The notes under the pieces were generated by a model. The model did no database searches, was not told where the DNA came from, and worked only from the letters and a program-made list of their open reading frames with translations. From contig MDLF01000018.1 of assembly GCA_001730095.1 (NCBI GenBank), positions 57,612 to 121,611 of the forward strand: a stretch of DNA of 64,000 bases, written 5' to 3'. Both the position numbers and the translations under genes were made by a program. Source of the DNA: Rhodobacteraceae bacterium (ex Bugula neritina AB1) (GTDB lineage Bacteria > Pseudomonadota > Alphaproteobacteria > Rhodobacterales > Rhodobacteraceae). Below, piece by piece: positions 1-11,000 of this stretch (position 1 is the first letter of the stretch; each line of letters starts with the position of its first letter).

Positions 1-1
1 C

Positions 2-109
2 TATGATGTCGCTGGGATCGGTCCAATCCGGCTTGACCTGGCCTATCCGGTGGATGGCGGCAGCGAAGATGGGCTGCAATTCTATATCGGGATAGGACAG
101 GCGTTTTGA
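2..109 (+). CDS. tamA: TamA outer-membrane protein, C-terminal end only (partial)
   Basis: Only the last 35 codons are in the window. They read as a closing beta-barrel segment: alternating residues, then GLQFYIGIGQAF ending in the terminal Phe typical of Omp85-family barrels. TamA is the outer-membrane half of the translocation and assembly module; it works with inner-membrane-anchored TamB. The stop TGA at 107-109 overlaps the TTG start of tamB at 106, so the two are translationally coupled. The identification rests mainly on this linkage and on the terminal-Phe strand. Confidence 0.75.
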   Translation, partial: YDVAGIGPIRLDLAYPVDGGSEDGLQFYIGIGQAF

Positions 110-3100
110 AACAGGTTCTTTGCTACGCGCTCGCACTGGGCCTGACTGCGGCGCCGGTTACCGCGCAGGATGCCTCCGAAGAGGACGCTGGCGGGCTGCT
201 GGTTGATTTCCTGGAGGACACGCTGTCCAGCGACAGCCGCTATATCAGCGTGAGCGGTGTTGACGGCGCGTTTTCCTCTGAAGCCAAAATCAGAAAGATC
301 ACAGTCGCAGACGAAGACGGCATCTGGCTGACAATCGAAGGCGCGGTGCTGGATTGGAATCGGCTGGACTTGTTGCGTGGTCGCTTCTCGGTCAATGAGC
401 TGTCAGCGGAGCGCATCGAGATAGCGCGCGCGCCTGAACCGCTACCGCCCGACCCGGAATTGCCAGCAGCCGAGACAACACCATTTGCTCTGCCAGAGCT
501 GCCCGTGGCCATCGAACTGGGCCAGATCAAGGCTGCCCGGATCGAATTGGGTGAGGCATTGGCGGGAACAGCCGCCAGCCTGCGGGTTGAGGGCAGTTTG
601 AAACTGGCCGACGGCGCGCTGGACACCAAGCTGGAGGCCGCGCGGCTGGACAAGCCCAGCGACCATATCCGGCTGTCGGCGGCCTATGCCAATGAGACCC
701 AGCTGATCACCCTGGATCTGTCGGCCGATGAGGCGGCGGGCGGGCTGATTTCGCGCGGGCTGGATCTGCCGGGCAACCCCGAACTGCAGCTGACGGCCAA
801 GGGCAGCGGCCCGGTGACAGACTTCACTGCAGCGATCAGTTTCAGCACGAACGGCACCGAACGGCTGGGGGGGCAGGTTGTACTGGCGGCTCGTCCCCTG
901 CCCCAAGACGTGGCGCCGGAAACGGCCCGCGACATTGGGTTTTCTGCCGATCTGGGCGGCAATATAGACGTGCTGCTGCCGCCTGTGCACCGCCCCTTCT
1001 TCGGCCCTGGCCTGCGTCTGAACGTCAAAGGTCTGCGCGAGGGCAGCGGCGCTGTAACGCTGGACACGTTGGTCCTGCGCACCAATGCATTGCGCATCAC
1101 CGGCGCCGCAGGGCTGAGCGCGGACGGCAAACTGGCCACCGCCAACCTGAAATCTGCAATCACGCCCCCTGCTGGACAGGCTGCAGTCACGCTGCCGACC
1201 AGTGACGGGCAAACCACGCTGGCAAAGGCAGACCTGCAGCTGCAAAAAACACTCGACGGCCGCTGGGTGCTCGATGGTGTGCTAAACCAGCTGAGCCACC
1301 CGGGCGCCCTGGTGGATACTGCCGAGATCTCGGGCCGCGGCACGCTGGATCAAAGCAGTGGCTTTGCACTGGAGGGCCGCCTGAAGGCTGGCCTCAGCGG
1401 GTTCCAGCCGCGCAACCCGGCGCTGGCCAAAGCCACCGGCAATGAGATCCGCTTTGAAGGCACCCTCAGCACCGATGGCCCCGGCGCACTGCATATCACC
1501 GACATGGAACTGCGCGGCAGTGATTACCGGGCTGCAGGCGATCTTGCCTTTGACGGGCTGGAAGAGGGACTGAAAGTCAGCGGCGACCTGACTGCCAGGG
1601 CAAGCGACCTGAGCCGGTTCTCCGATCTGGCAGGCCGCCCGATAGGCGGCGTGGTACAGGCGCAGGTCAGGGGCGCCTTTTCGCCACTGACAGGTGGTTT
1701 CGACACTGATCTTTCGGTGCAGACGCGCGATCTGTCAGCCGGAATTGCTCAGGCAGATGAGCTGCTGGCGGGCACCACCACGCTGGCACTAAAGGCCGCG
1801 CGGGATGAAAACGGCATAGCTATCGATCACTTCGACCTGGCTGGCAGCGCATTGAAAGCCGCTGCGACAGGCACTCTGAACAATCAGGCCGGAAAGCTGA
1901 ACATCACCGCCCGCCTGAACCGTTTGGAAGTGCTGGTACCACAAGCCCCCGGAACGCTGGAACTGGCCACGACCCTCAGCCGGACAGGCGATACTTTTAG
2001 CGGCGTGGCGGAGCTGACGGGACCGCATACCTCTGCTGCCAAACTGACGGGTTCCGTCACTTTGGCAGGGCAGGCTGACATCAGCTTCCAGGCCATGCTG
2101 AGTGAATTGGAACGCTTTGTTCCGGAACTGGCTGGCAAGCTGCAGACCCAAGGCACCGCGACCCGGCGCGCAGGCGAATGGCAGATTGACGGCGAAGCTG
2201 CAGGCCCTGCTGGAATTGATGCCAGGCTGGCTGGCCGCATCAGCGAAGACGACGGCAGTGCAGACCTGCGGTTTGACGCGGAGATGGCAGAGCTGCAGCG
2301 GCTGCTGCCCGATCTGCCCGGCCGCCTCGCAGCCACCGGCACCGCCGCCCGGCGCGCAGGCATCTGGACGGTGGACAGCACCGCCAGCGGCCCGGCCGGT
2401 ATCGACAGCCGTATCCAGGGCAGCTGGGACGAAACGCAAGGCACCGCAGACGCAACTGCCAAAGGCACCCTGCGGCTGGAAGGGTTGAACCCGTTTCTGT
2501 CACCCAACCTGTTGCAGGGGCGCGCGAATTTCGACATGAGCCTGCGCGGGACCCTGGCATTGGACAGTGTCAGCGGCACCATCTCTGTCCCTGGAGCGAC
2601 GCTCGCCATTCCTGCAGCGGCCCAGCGTGTGGACGATATCAATGCGACGGTCTCTATCGCACGGTCTGCGGCGCAAATTCAGGTTTCGGCCCGGCCGCGA
2701 GACGGCGGCACAGTGCGGATCAGCGGGCCCTTGGGACTGCTGCCGCCATTCAACAGCAACCTGCAAATTGCCATTGGCGATGTCGTGGTCACTGACCACC
2801 TGTCTTATGAAACCTTGCTGAACGGCAGCCTGGCGATGTCCGGCGCCATGGCGGGCAACAACCGCCTGACGGGCCAGATCAATGTAGGCGAAACCAATAT
2901 CAATCTGAACACCGCAGGCGGTTCGGTTTCCTCTGCTCCGATCCCGCCGATCCGCCACAAGGGCGCCCCGCGCGGGGTGCGCCGGACACAGGCCCGCGCC
3001 GGACTGACCGCCAGCAGCAGCGGCAGCGCAGGTGGTTCCGGCAGGACAGACCTTGATATCATGATCAGCGCGCCCTCGCGGATTTTTGCCCGGGGCCGCG

Positions 3101-3735
3101 GCCTGCGTTCGGAACTTGGCGGCCAGATCCACTTGCGCGGCACCACCGCGCGGCCCTCGCCCGCCGGCCAGATCAGCTTGATCCGGGGTACTTTTGACGT
3201 CCTGGGCCGACGACTGGAACTGGACGAAGGCCGGATCACGCTGCTGGGCGATCTGAAACCCTATCTGGAGTTCAAGTCCACTGCCGCCACCGAACAGGGT
3301 ACTGCAACTCTGGAAATCTCCGGCCAAGTCGACGCGCCGGAGATCAAGGTCAGCTCGGACCCGCCGCGGCCCAGCGAGGAAGCTTTGGCGCTTTTGCTGT
3401 TCGGCGACAACATCGGCGACATTTCACCACTGGCCCTGGCCCGGCTGGCCGGTTCGGCGCTGACACTCAGCGGTCGCGGCAACAGTGCGCAAAACAAGCT
3501 GCGCCAGGCCACCGGGGCGGATGACGTCGACATCGGCACCGACAATCTGGGCGCCGGGCAGTTGGGGCTTGGCGGCTATGTGGCGGAAAACGTCTACACC
3601 GATTTCAACGTCAACACCCAAGGCGACAGCGAACTGTCCATCAATCTGGATGTGACCAAGAGCCTGACGGTGCAGGGCACGGTGGACAGCGAGGGAGAGA
3701 CCGGCGTCGGACTGTTCTTCAAGCGTGATTACTGA
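106..3735 (+). CDS. tamB: TamB, translocation and assembly module protein (DUF490)
   Basis: A 1209-residue protein with an N-terminal signal/anchor (about residues 1-20, ending TAAPVTAQ), then a very long stretch of repeating amphipathic beta segments, and a C-terminal DUF490/TamB domain (about residues 900-1209) with LRGTTARPSPAGQISLIRG and a final GVGLFFKRDY. TamB spans the periplasm as a hydrophobic beta groove and, with TamA, supports outer-membrane protein assembly and lipid transport. The TTG start at 106 overlaps the tamA stop; no other start fits upstream because tamA is coding there. Length is normal for alphaproteobacterial TamB. Internal near-repeats around residues 660-780 (GTATRRAG / GTAARRAG) reflect the repeating fold. 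Confidence 0.93.
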   Translation: MKQVLCYALALGLTAAPVTAQDASEEDAGGLLVDFLEDTLSSDSRYISVSGVDGAFSSEAKIRKITVADEDGIWLTIEGAVLDWNRLDLLRGRFSVNELSAERIEIARAPEPLPPDPELPAAETTPFALPELPVAIELGQIKAARIELGEALAGTAASLRVEGSLKLADGALDTKLEAARLDKPSDHIRLSAAYANETQLITLDLSADEAAGGLISRGLDLPGNPELQLTAKGSGPVTDFTAAISFSTNGTERLGGQVVLAARPLPQDVAPETARDIGFSADLGGNIDVLLPPVHRPFFGPGLRLNVKGLREGSGAVTLDTLVLRTNALRITGAAGLSADGKLATANLKSAITPPAGQAAVTLPTSDGQTTLAKADLQLQKTLDGRWVLDGVLNQLSHPGALVDTAEISGRGTLDQSSGFALEGRLKAGLSGFQPRNPALAKATGNEIRFEGTLSTDGPGALHITDMELRGSDYRAAGDLAFDGLEEGLKVSGDLTARASDLSRFSDLAGRPIGGVVQAQVRGAFSPLTGGFDTDLSVQTRDLSAGIAQADELLAGTTTLALKAARDENGIAIDHFDLAGSALKAAATGTLNNQAGKLNITARLNRLEVLVPQAPGTLELATTLSRTGDTFSGVAELTGPHTSAAKLTGSVTLAGQADISFQAMLSELERFVPELAGKLQTQGTATRRAGEWQIDGEAAGPAGIDARLAGRISEDDGSADLRFDAEMAELQRLLPDLPGRLAATGTAARRAGIWTVDSTASGPAGIDSRIQGSWDETQGTADATAKGTLRLEGLNPFLSPNLLQGRANFDMSLRGTLALDSVSGTISVPGATLAIPAAAQRVDDINATVSIARSAAQIQVSARPRDGGTVRISGPLGLLPPFNSNLQIAIGDVVVTDHLSYETLLNGSLAMSGAMAGNNRLTGQINVGETNINLNTAGGSVSSAPIPPIRHKGAPRGVRRTQARAGLTASSSGSAGGSGRTDLDIMISAPSRIFARGRGLRSELGGQIHLRGTTARPSPAGQISLIRGTFDVLGRRLELDEGRITLLGDLKPYLEFKSTAATEQGTATLEISGQVDAPEIKVSSDPPRPSEEALALLLFGDNIGDISPLALARLAGSALTLSGRGNSAQNKLRQATGADDVDIGTDNLGAGQLGLGGYVAENVYTDFNVNTQGDSELSINLDVTKSLTVQGTVDSEGETGVGLFFKRDY

Positions 3736-3791
3736 ACCGGCGCGGCATTCATCCGGCGTCCTGACTGGACCACCCGAAAGGCAGCAGATGC

Positions 3792-4295
3792 TTGCAGACC
3801 GCGGCAGAAGGCTGCAAGTTTGCTTCAAGGGACATCGGCCAGACACAGGACAGCGACAGAGTGGGCAGAACCTTCACCCAAAAACAGGCAAGCCGCGCCA
3901 GTTTCCGCGCCTATGCGGCGGACCTGTACCGCATGGAGCACTGGTGCCTGTTTTCCGACATGGATGAACCGCTCGATTTCGAAGGCCGTGAAACCGCCGG
4001 GCTGACCCGTTACCTGACCGGACAAGACGATACTGCGCTTCAGGCCGAAATGCTGGAGATGTTTCCCAACGGCCCACTTTCCGAGGTTGCGGGCCAGTCT
4101 TATGCCAATTCTGTGCAAAGCTTCCGCTTCTCGGACATCAGCGCCGCCCGGGCAGTGGAATACACGTCTGAGAGCACTGGTTTTGCCTACGACTTGCGCC
4201 AGAACACTCTGCCGCAGGCCAAAGGCCGGATGCTGTCTGGCGGCCCTCGCCAGTCGCCAGAGTACCGGGCCTTTCTTGCCGGAGCAGCCGCATGA
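3792..4295 (+). CDS. Hypothetical protein coupled to a glycosyltransferase
   Basis: I do not recognise this protein. It is up to 167 residues, soluble, without signal peptide or membrane segment, and acidic in its middle. Its stop overlaps the ATG of the following glycosyltransferase (ATGA at 4292-4295), which supports it being a real, translationally coupled gene. The start is uncertain: TTG at 3792 is the farthest; GTG at 3861 has AGGA about ten bases upstream and would give 144 residues. Position at the head of the polysaccharide region suggests a role with that glycosyltransferase, but this is inference only. It may be a remnant of a longer protein. Confidence 0.55.
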   Translation: MQTAAEGCKFASRDIGQTQDSDRVGRTFTQKQASRASFRAYAADLYRMEHWCLFSDMDEPLDFEGRETAGLTRYLTGQDDTALQAEMLEMFPNGPLSEVAGQSYANSVQSFRFSDISAARAVEYTSESTGFAYDLRQNTLPQAKGRMLSGGPRQSPEYRAFLAGAAA

Positions 4296-5242
4296 GTTCC
4301 GCCGCCATTGCTGCCGTGGTCATTGGCCGGAACGAGGGCGCGCGGCTGATCCGCTGCCTGCGTTCTCTGCAAGAGCAGGTTCAGCAGCTGGTTTACGTGG
4401 ACAGCGGCTCCACCGACGGCTCGGCGGCCGCCGCACGGGATCTGGGCGCAGAAGTCGTGGACCTGGATCTCAGCCAGCCTTTTACCGCTGCCCGCGCCCG
4501 CAATGCCGGGCTGGCAGCGCTGCAGCCCGGGATCGCATTTGTGCAATTCGTGGATGGCGACTGCGAGGTTGACCCGGACTGGATCGCCACTGCGGCGCAA
4601 TTCCTGCAAGCACACCCGAGGATTGCAGCGGCCTGCGGGCGGCGGCGGGAACGGTTTCCCCAGGCCTCTGTCTATAACCGCCTGTGCGATGCGGAATGGG
4701 ATACCCCGGTCGGCGAGGCCCAGGCCTGCGGCGGCGACGCGCTGATGCGGGTGGCCGCGGTTTACACTGTCGGCGGCTACCGCGGCGGGCTGATCGCAGG
4801 CGAAGAGCCGGAACTGTGCCTGCGGCTGCGCCGCGCGGGCTGGCAGGTCTGGCGGCTGGACGCAGAGATGACCTTGCATGATGCGCAGATGCTGCGTTTC
4901 AGCCAATGGTGGAACCGCAGCCGCCGCGCTGGCCACGCCTTTGCCGAAGGCGCCGCACTGCTTGGCGCCGGACCGGAACGCCACTGGGTCACGGAAACCC
5001 GCCGCACGCTGATGTGGGGGGCTGTCCTGCCTGCCGCCATTTTGATGGCCGGGCTTCTCAGCCCTTATCTGCTGCTTGCGATGGTGATCTATCCGGCCCA
5101 AATCCTGCGCCTGTCCCGGAAGATGGGGTTTGAACGGGCGCTGTATTCCTTGCTGGGGAAATTCGCAGAGGCCACCGGTGCTCTGGAGTTCTATTGGCGC
5201 CGCTGGCGCGGCACTGCACGCGGGATATTGGAGTATAAATAA
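4292..5242 (+). CDS. Family 2 glycosyltransferase
   Basis: 316 residues. The N-terminal GT-A fold is clear: AAVVIGRNEGARLIRCLRSL, VDSGSTDGS and the metal-binding FVDGDCEVDPDW, followed by GGDALMRV and a GEEPELCLRLRRAGW acceptor-side motif. A hydrophobic stretch near residues 240-270 suggests membrane association, as for glycosyltransferases acting on lipid-linked sugars. It would transfer a sugar from a nucleotide-sugar to a growing surface glycan; the sugar cannot be read from sequence. Its start overlaps the preceding gene by four bases. It converges with the WecG-family gene on the minus strand. Confidence 0.88.
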   Translation: MSSAAIAAVVIGRNEGARLIRCLRSLQEQVQQLVYVDSGSTDGSAAAARDLGAEVVDLDLSQPFTAARARNAGLAALQPGIAFVQFVDGDCEVDPDWIATAAQFLQAHPRIAAACGRRRERFPQASVYNRLCDAEWDTPVGEAQACGGDALMRVAAVYTVGGYRGGLIAGEEPELCLRLRRAGWQVWRLDAEMTLHDAQMLRFSQWWNRSRRAGHAFAEGAALLGAGPERHWVTETRRTLMWGAVLPAAILMAGLLSPYLLLAMVIYPAQILRLSRKMGFERALYSLLGKFAEATGALEFYWRRWRGTARGILEYK

Positions 5243-5307
5243 CCGTCTTCCGATGGGGGCTTTGCCCCTCTTGGCCTTGCGGCCAATTCACCCCAGGATA
5301 TTTAAGA

Positions 5308-5339
5308 CCAGAAGAAAACTGGGGTTCTATTTCTTCTGG
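5308..5339. terminator. Candidate bidirectional terminator
   Basis: A 10-bp inverted repeat (CCAGAAGAAA / TTTCTTCTGG, 12-nt spacer) lies between the convergent glycosyltransferase and wecG-like genes. Its arms are A/T-rich toward the loop, so it can act in both directions. No long T-run follows. Confidence 0.5.
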
Positions 5340-5409
5340 CCTTCAATATCCCGAAACGCGCGGCAGAGCCTCGCCTCCCCTGTCGGCACACAGACGGCAA
5401 GTGGTGTGT

Positions 5410-6162
5410 TCAGCGCGCCCGGATGCGCCAGGCGACGTAGATTTGGCGTGGCAGTATTGCCAGGCATTTGCCGTAGCGCGGCAGCAGCCGTACCGGATTG
5501 GACAGCGCCCGCCACAGCCACTCCATCGCAATGGCGCGGACCCAGGCAGGTGCACGTTTCTGGTGGCCGCCCAGGAAGTCCAGCCCGGCGCCGACCGAGG
5601 CGAACCCAACGTGAGGCGCCATGCGGCGGCCGCGCTGAGCCAGGCGTTCTTGCTTCGGGGCGCCGAGCGCCAGGAAACACAGGCACGGGCCTGTTTGGTC
5701 CAGCCTGTGCAGGATCTGATCGCCTTCGCTGCCATCCGGATCGAAACGGCCGGAAGGCGCATGGATCCAAGCGATTTCCAGACCCGGCACCGCCGCCGTC
5801 AGCGCTGCTTCCGCATCTTTCAGTGCCTCTTGGGTGCTGCCAGCCAGAACCACCGGGACAGCGGCTTGCGCTGCCAAGCGGCACAGCGGCAGTACCATGT
5901 CGGAACCGGGCATAAGCTCCACCCGGCGGCGGGCAATCCATGACAGCCACACAATCGGGCGGCCATCCGCCACCACCAGGTCCTGCGCCTGATAGGTTGA
6001 AAGAAACGCCTCTGCTTCCTGCATCTTGACCAGGTGGTCCAGGTTCACCGTTGCCAGCGCAAATCCCTGCTTTGTCGCAAACCGGGCGCGAATCTCGGCC
6101 TCCAGCATCGCCTGCGCGGGCATGTTCACCGCAACCCGGCGGCCGTGCAATTCGAAAAACAT
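5410..6162 (-). CDS. WecG/TagA/CpsF family glycosyltransferase (GT26)
   Basis: 250 residues. Family hallmarks: ATVNLDHLVKMQEAEAF near residue 38, VVADGRPIVWLSW near residue 63, SDMVLPL, and the C-terminal LALGAPKQERLAQ with VGAGLDFLGG. GT26 enzymes (WecG, TagA) add a sugar such as N-acetylmannosamine(uronic acid) to undecaprenyl-PP-GlcNAc on the cytoplasmic membrane face, an early committed step in surface polysaccharide assembly. It is divergent from the O-antigen ligase-like gene at 6355, sharing a 190-bp intergenic region that should hold both promoters. The acceptor may be the lipid made by the ExoY-like transferase at 29.5 kb (inference). Confidence 0.9.
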   Translation of the reverse strand: MFFELHGRRVAVNMPAQAMLEAEIRARFATKQGFALATVNLDHLVKMQEAEAFLSTYQAQDLVVADGRPIVWLSWIARRRVELMPGSDMVLPLCRLAAQAAVPVVLAGSTQEALKDAEAALTAAVPGLEIAWIHAPSGRFDPDGSEGDQILHRLDQTGPCLCFLALGAPKQERLAQRGRRMAPHVGFASVGAGLDFLGGHQKRAPAWVRAIAMEWLWRALSNPVRLLPRYGKCLAILPRQIYVAWRIRAR

Positions 6163-6354
6163 GGCTCTCCCCGTTTCCGTTCCGGACCGTCATACCGCCG
6201 CCGCCACAGACAGGCCAGTCTGCGCAGGCCGACGCATCTGCTGGCGTGGCATAGCTGCACTCTGTTTACCTGTTCTTTGAAATCCGCGCGACAGCAGGGT
6301 CTGCAACAGGTAAACTTTGATGCAAATACAAGGGAACTGAAGGAGCTCGGGGCA

Positions 6355-7818
6355 TTGCCCAACGCTTTGGCCTATTTGATGCTGTTGGCCTGGCCACTGG
6401 TCAGCCTGATCCTGTTCCGGCGCCTGCCGCTGGAGCGGGCTATTCTATGGTGCATCATCGCAGGCTATCTGCTGCTGCCGCCACTGGCCGAGTTTGACCT
6501 GCCGCTGGTGCCCGATATGGACAAGTTTGCTATCCCTTCAGTGATGGCTTTTCTGTTGTGTACGTGCGTTCTGCGCAAACCGGTACCGCTGCTGCCGCGT
6601 CACCCGACAGCCAAGCTGCTGACGCTCCTGTTTGTCTTTGGCGTCATTCCCACCGTTTTGACCAACGGCGAGCCGATCCTGTTCCGCCGGATCGCCAATT
6701 CCGATCCAATCATTTTTCTGACAGATCAGCTGCCGGGGCTACGCTGGCGCGACCTTGGCTCTGTTATCATAAACCAGATGATTGTTCTGATCCCGTTTCT
6801 GCTGGCCCGCCGCTACCTGTCCACGCCGGATGCCCAGCGTGAACTGCTGCTGGCACTGATGATCGGTGCGCTGGCCTATAGCATCCCGTCCCTGATCGAA
6901 ATCCGCTTCAGTCCGCAGATCAATGTCTGGTTTTACGGATTTTTCCAGCATGATTTCAGCCAAATGATCCGCCAGGGCGGTTTCCGCCCCATTGTGTTCC
7001 TGCCTCATGCCTTGTGGCTCGCATTCTTAATGACGTCGGCCGTGCTGGCAGCCGTTGCGCTGGCCCGCGCGTCTCACGGCAAGGACAGGCTGCGCCTGGC
7101 GCTCGCGGCGGCATATCTGTTTGCGGTGCTGGTGCTGTGCAAAAGCCTGGCCTCACAGGCATATGCTTTGGCCTTTACACCTGTGATCGCGCTGGCGCCA
7201 TTGCGCTGGCAGCTGCGGGTGGCGCTGCTGCTGGGGGGGATTGCAGTGGCTTACCCAGTGCTGCGCAACACAGGATTGGTTCCAACTGAAGCATTGGTGG
7301 CCCAAGCGGAAGCAATCAGTGCTGAACGTGCCCATTCGCTGAACTACCGTTTCGAAAACGAAGCGCAACTGCTGGCGCGGGCCGCTGAAAAAACGTGGTT
7401 TGGATGGGGCGGATGGGGCCGCAATCTGGTGCGGCATGAGGAAACCGGGCAGATCCTGTCGGTCCCCGACGGACGCTGGATTATCGTTTTCGGCACATTC
7501 GGCTGGCTGGGTTATATCTCTGAGATGGGGCTGCTGACGGTGCCTCTGCTGCTGCTGGCCCAGGCGGCACGACGCGCGCCCAGGGGCAATGTATCGCCAT
7601 ATGCCGCGCCGATCGCCCTGATCCTGGCCGCGAATTTGATGGATATGCTGTTGAATGCAACGCTGCTCCCGATCACTTGGATGTGTGCCGGATCTTTGCT
7701 GGGCTATGCAGAAAGATTGCGTTACCCGGGCTTGTTCGACAGGAAACCCGCGCTATTTGGCGGCGCGCAGGCACTGGTGACAGGCATGGCCCGGCCGGAA
7801 GGGCGCAGCATTCTATGA
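6355..7818 (+). CDS. O-antigen ligase / polysaccharide polymerase-like membrane protein
   Basis: About 487 residues and highly hydrophobic, with roughly 10-12 membrane segments and a large polar loop in the C-terminal half (about residues 315-365, holding NYRFENEAQLLARAAEKTWF and GWGGWGRNLV), the layout of WaaL/Wzy-type proteins. Such proteins polymerise or ligate undecaprenyl-linked glycans at the periplasmic face. The frame is open much further upstream, but that part is Arg-rich and not family-like. The TTG at 6355 has AAGGAG at 6340-6345 with a 9-nt spacer and puts the first membrane helix at the N terminus, so I chose it. The PKS gene follows after about 250 bp. Confidence 0.8.
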   Translation: MPNALAYLMLLAWPLVSLILFRRLPLERAILWCIIAGYLLLPPLAEFDLPLVPDMDKFAIPSVMAFLLCTCVLRKPVPLLPRHPTAKLLTLLFVFGVIPTVLTNGEPILFRRIANSDPIIFLTDQLPGLRWRDLGSVIINQMIVLIPFLLARRYLSTPDAQRELLLALMIGALAYSIPSLIEIRFSPQINVWFYGFFQHDFSQMIRQGGFRPIVFLPHALWLAFLMTSAVLAAVALARASHGKDRLRLALAAAYLFAVLVLCKSLASQAYALAFTPVIALAPLRWQLRVALLLGGIAVAYPVLRNTGLVPTEALVAQAEAISAERAHSLNYRFENEAQLLARAAEKTWFGWGGWGRNLVRHEETGQILSVPDGRWIIVFGTFGWLGYISEMGLLTVPLLLLAQAARRAPRGNVSPYAAPIALILAANLMDMLLNATLLPITWMCAGSLLGYAERLRYPGLFDRKPALFGGAQALVTGMARPEGRSIL

Positions 7819-8071
7819 TGCCGCAATCTTTCCACTTTTGCGGCCAAAATTGACGCAAAGCGTCCATAGGACAGCCGCATCGATTGACGAAAGTACATTT
7901 GAGTTCTTCCGGCCCTGCACAACTGATGGGGATCTCCGCCGCAAGGCCGGACCAGCCGCTGGGGAGAACCCTGGCACCAAAATTCACCCCGCCCGACGGG
8001 CTCTGCCATTTCTGCGAAGCGGACTGGCAGGGGGTGCCGGGCTGTTTGCGAAGGGTCAGTGGGGCCAAGTA

Positions 8072-11000
8072 TTGACGATACAGGATGAGACATCTGCAGC
8101 CGCGAGCGCTGCCGGGGATATTGCAGCCGGAGACATTGCGATTGTCGGGCTGTCCGTGGATGTGCCGGGTGCAGGCACTGCCGAAGCCTTCTGGCAGAAC
8201 TTGCGCGCTGGCATCGAGTCCATCGATGTGCTGGACCATGAAACGCTCCTGGCAAACGGCGAACGCGCCTCTGTCCTGGCTGATCCGAATTATGTGCCTG
8301 CCACTGCCCCATTGCGGGCTTTTGATGAATTCGACGCTGAGTTCTTTGGCTTCAGCCCGAAAGAAGCCGCCATCCTCGACCCGCAGCACCGCAAATTCCT
8401 GGAAGTGGCGTGGTGCGCAATGGAAAACGCGGGCCATCCGCCTGAAAGCATTGCAGGCCCGATCGGCGTTTATGCGGGCTGCGGCATGGGCAGCTACTTC
8501 TACTTCAACATCTGCTCGAACCCAGGCCTGGTTGATGACGTGGGTATGTTCCTGCTGCGTCATACAGGCAACGACAAGGACTTCCTGTCGACCCGCGTCA
8601 GTCACGTTTTTGACCTGCATGGGCCATCGGTCAATGTGCAAACCGCCTGCTCCACCTCGCTGGTTGCGGTACATTACGCCTGCAAAGCCTTGCGCGAAGG
8701 CGAGTGCGATATGGCGCTGGCCGGTGGCGTGACCATTGAGCTCCCGCAAGGGCGCGGCTACCTTTATAAAGAAAACGAAATCCTGTCGCCTGACGGCCAC
8801 TGCCATGCTTTTGATCACCGGGCACAAGGCACCGTTTTTGGCTCTGGCGCCGGGGCGGTGGCATTGCGGCGGCTGGAAGATGCGGTTGCTGATGGCGACC
8901 ACATCTGGGCGGTGATCAAAGGTTCAGCCATCAACAATGACGGCGCCGACAAGGCAGGCTATCTGGCGCCCTCTGTCGGTGGTCAATCGGCAGCAGTGCA
9001 GCAAGCGCTGCAGACCGCAGGCACCCCGGCAAACACGATTGACTACGTTGAATGCCATGGCACCGGCACCTACCTGGGCGACCCGATTGAGGTCTCAGCC
9101 CTGACAGACGCCTACCGCGCCACCACCCAGGATACCGGTTATTGCCGCATCGGCTCAGTCAAGACCAATATCGGCCATCTGGACACTGCCGCCGGTGTCG
9201 CCAGCCTGACCAAGACTGCGCTGGCGCTGCACCACAAGGAAATCCCGCCATCACTGGGGTACGAGGCTCCGAACCCAGCGATTGATTTCGACACTTCGCC
9301 CTTCAAAGTAAACGCCGCCCTCACCCCATGGACCCCGCATAAAGGGCCGCGCCGGGCCGGCATCAACTCGCTGGGCGTCGGCGGCACCAACGCGCATGTG
9401 ATTCTGGAGGAAGCGCCAGAGCGTGCGCCCTCCGAGGAAAGCGATTTCCCATTCCAGATCCTCTGTGTTTCCGGCCAGTCCAAGGCGGCGCTGGACGCCA
9501 ACACGCAGGCACTGGCGGAGTATCTGAAAGCCAACCCCGAGGCTGATCTCGCCGATGTGGCCTATACCCTCAAGGAAGGTCGCCGCGGCTTTGCCAAGCG
9601 TCGTGTTCTGGTCGCCGAAACACCGGGCGACGCGGTTGACCTGATCGCGGAGAACGACCCGCGCAAGGTCTTCACCCACGACCAACTGGGCAGTGCGCCC
9701 GAAGTGGTTTTCATGTTCCCCGGTGGCGGCGCACAATATGCGGGCATGGCGCGCGACCTTTATGAGACCGAGCCGGTCTTTGCCGACTGGATGGACCGCG
9801 GGCTGGAACATCTGCAACAGAGCCTGGACTATGACATCCGCGCCATCTGGCTGCCGGAAGAAGGCCAAGAGGACGCGGCCAATGCCAAGCTGCAGCAGCC
9901 GTCGGTGCAGCTGCCGCTGATCATGATCGTCGAATATGCTTTGGCGCAGTTGTGGATCAGCTGGGGCGTGAAACCCGCCGCGCTGGTTGGCCACTCCATG
10001 GGCGAAAATACCGCCGCCTGCCTGGCTGGTGTAATCAGTTTCGAAGATTGCATCGAATTGGTGCTCCTGCGCGGCCGCCTGTTCGACACGGTGCCTGCGG
10101 GCGGTATGCTGTCCATCGCCCTGCCCCTTGCCGACGTTGAAGAAATCATCGGTGATGATCTGGACATTGCCAGCGTCAATGCGCCCTCGCTCACCGCTGT
10201 ATCCGGCCCGCAAGGCGCGCTGGACCAGCTTTCTGCCGATCTGACCGCGCGCGAGGTGGAGCACCAGCGCATCCAGATCGATATCGCCGCTCATTCCCGG
10301 ATGCTGGATGGTATCCTGCAGGAATACGGCGATTTCACCCGCTCGCTGAGCCTGTCTGCACCCAAACTGCCAGTGATTTCCAACCGCTCCGGCGCCACTC
10401 TGACCGCAGAACAGGCCACCAGTGCGGACTACTGGGTTGGACAGCTGCGCAACACGGTCCGCTATGCGGACTGTATCGAAACGCTTTCGAAAACCCCAAA
10501 CCGCGTGTTTCTTGAAGTCGGTCCCGGCAAGGCGCTCAGCGCGCTGGCACAAATGTCGCCCGCGGTTCAGCCCGGTCAGGTCCTCAGCTCTCTGCGCCAT
10601 CCCGATCAGCAGGTGATGGATGACACGTACTTCTTTGGCGTCATTGGCCGCCTTTGGGCCTGCGGGCTGGAGGCCGACTGGCAACAGATCTGGGGTGACG
10701 CACGCCGCAACCGTTTGCCGCTGCCTGGTTATGCGTTCCAGCGCAGCCGTTACTTCATCGAACCTGGCAAGCCCGCAATAAAAGAAGAAACCACACCCGA
10801 ACGCCGCGAAGACATCAAAGACTGGGGCTACCGCCCCGCCTGGCGCCCGCAATTCGCCAATTGCAGCCTGGACCTGCCCCAAGAGCTGGACCAGGAACTG
10901 CACAGCTGGCTGATCTTTGAAGATGACACCGGCCACGCCGCCCGCGCAGCAGAGCGTCTGGAGGCCACCGGCCATACTGTTGTGAGGGTACGCCCCGGCG

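Noticed and set aside
6034..6354. N-terminal extension of the O-antigen ligase-like protein
   Set aside because: Arg/His-rich, unlike a membrane protein, overlaps the divergent wecG-like gene; a ribosome site points to TTG at 6355.
7838..8071. N-terminal extension of the PKS
   Set aside because: No similarity to a docking or loading domain; the KS begins soon after the TTG at 8072.
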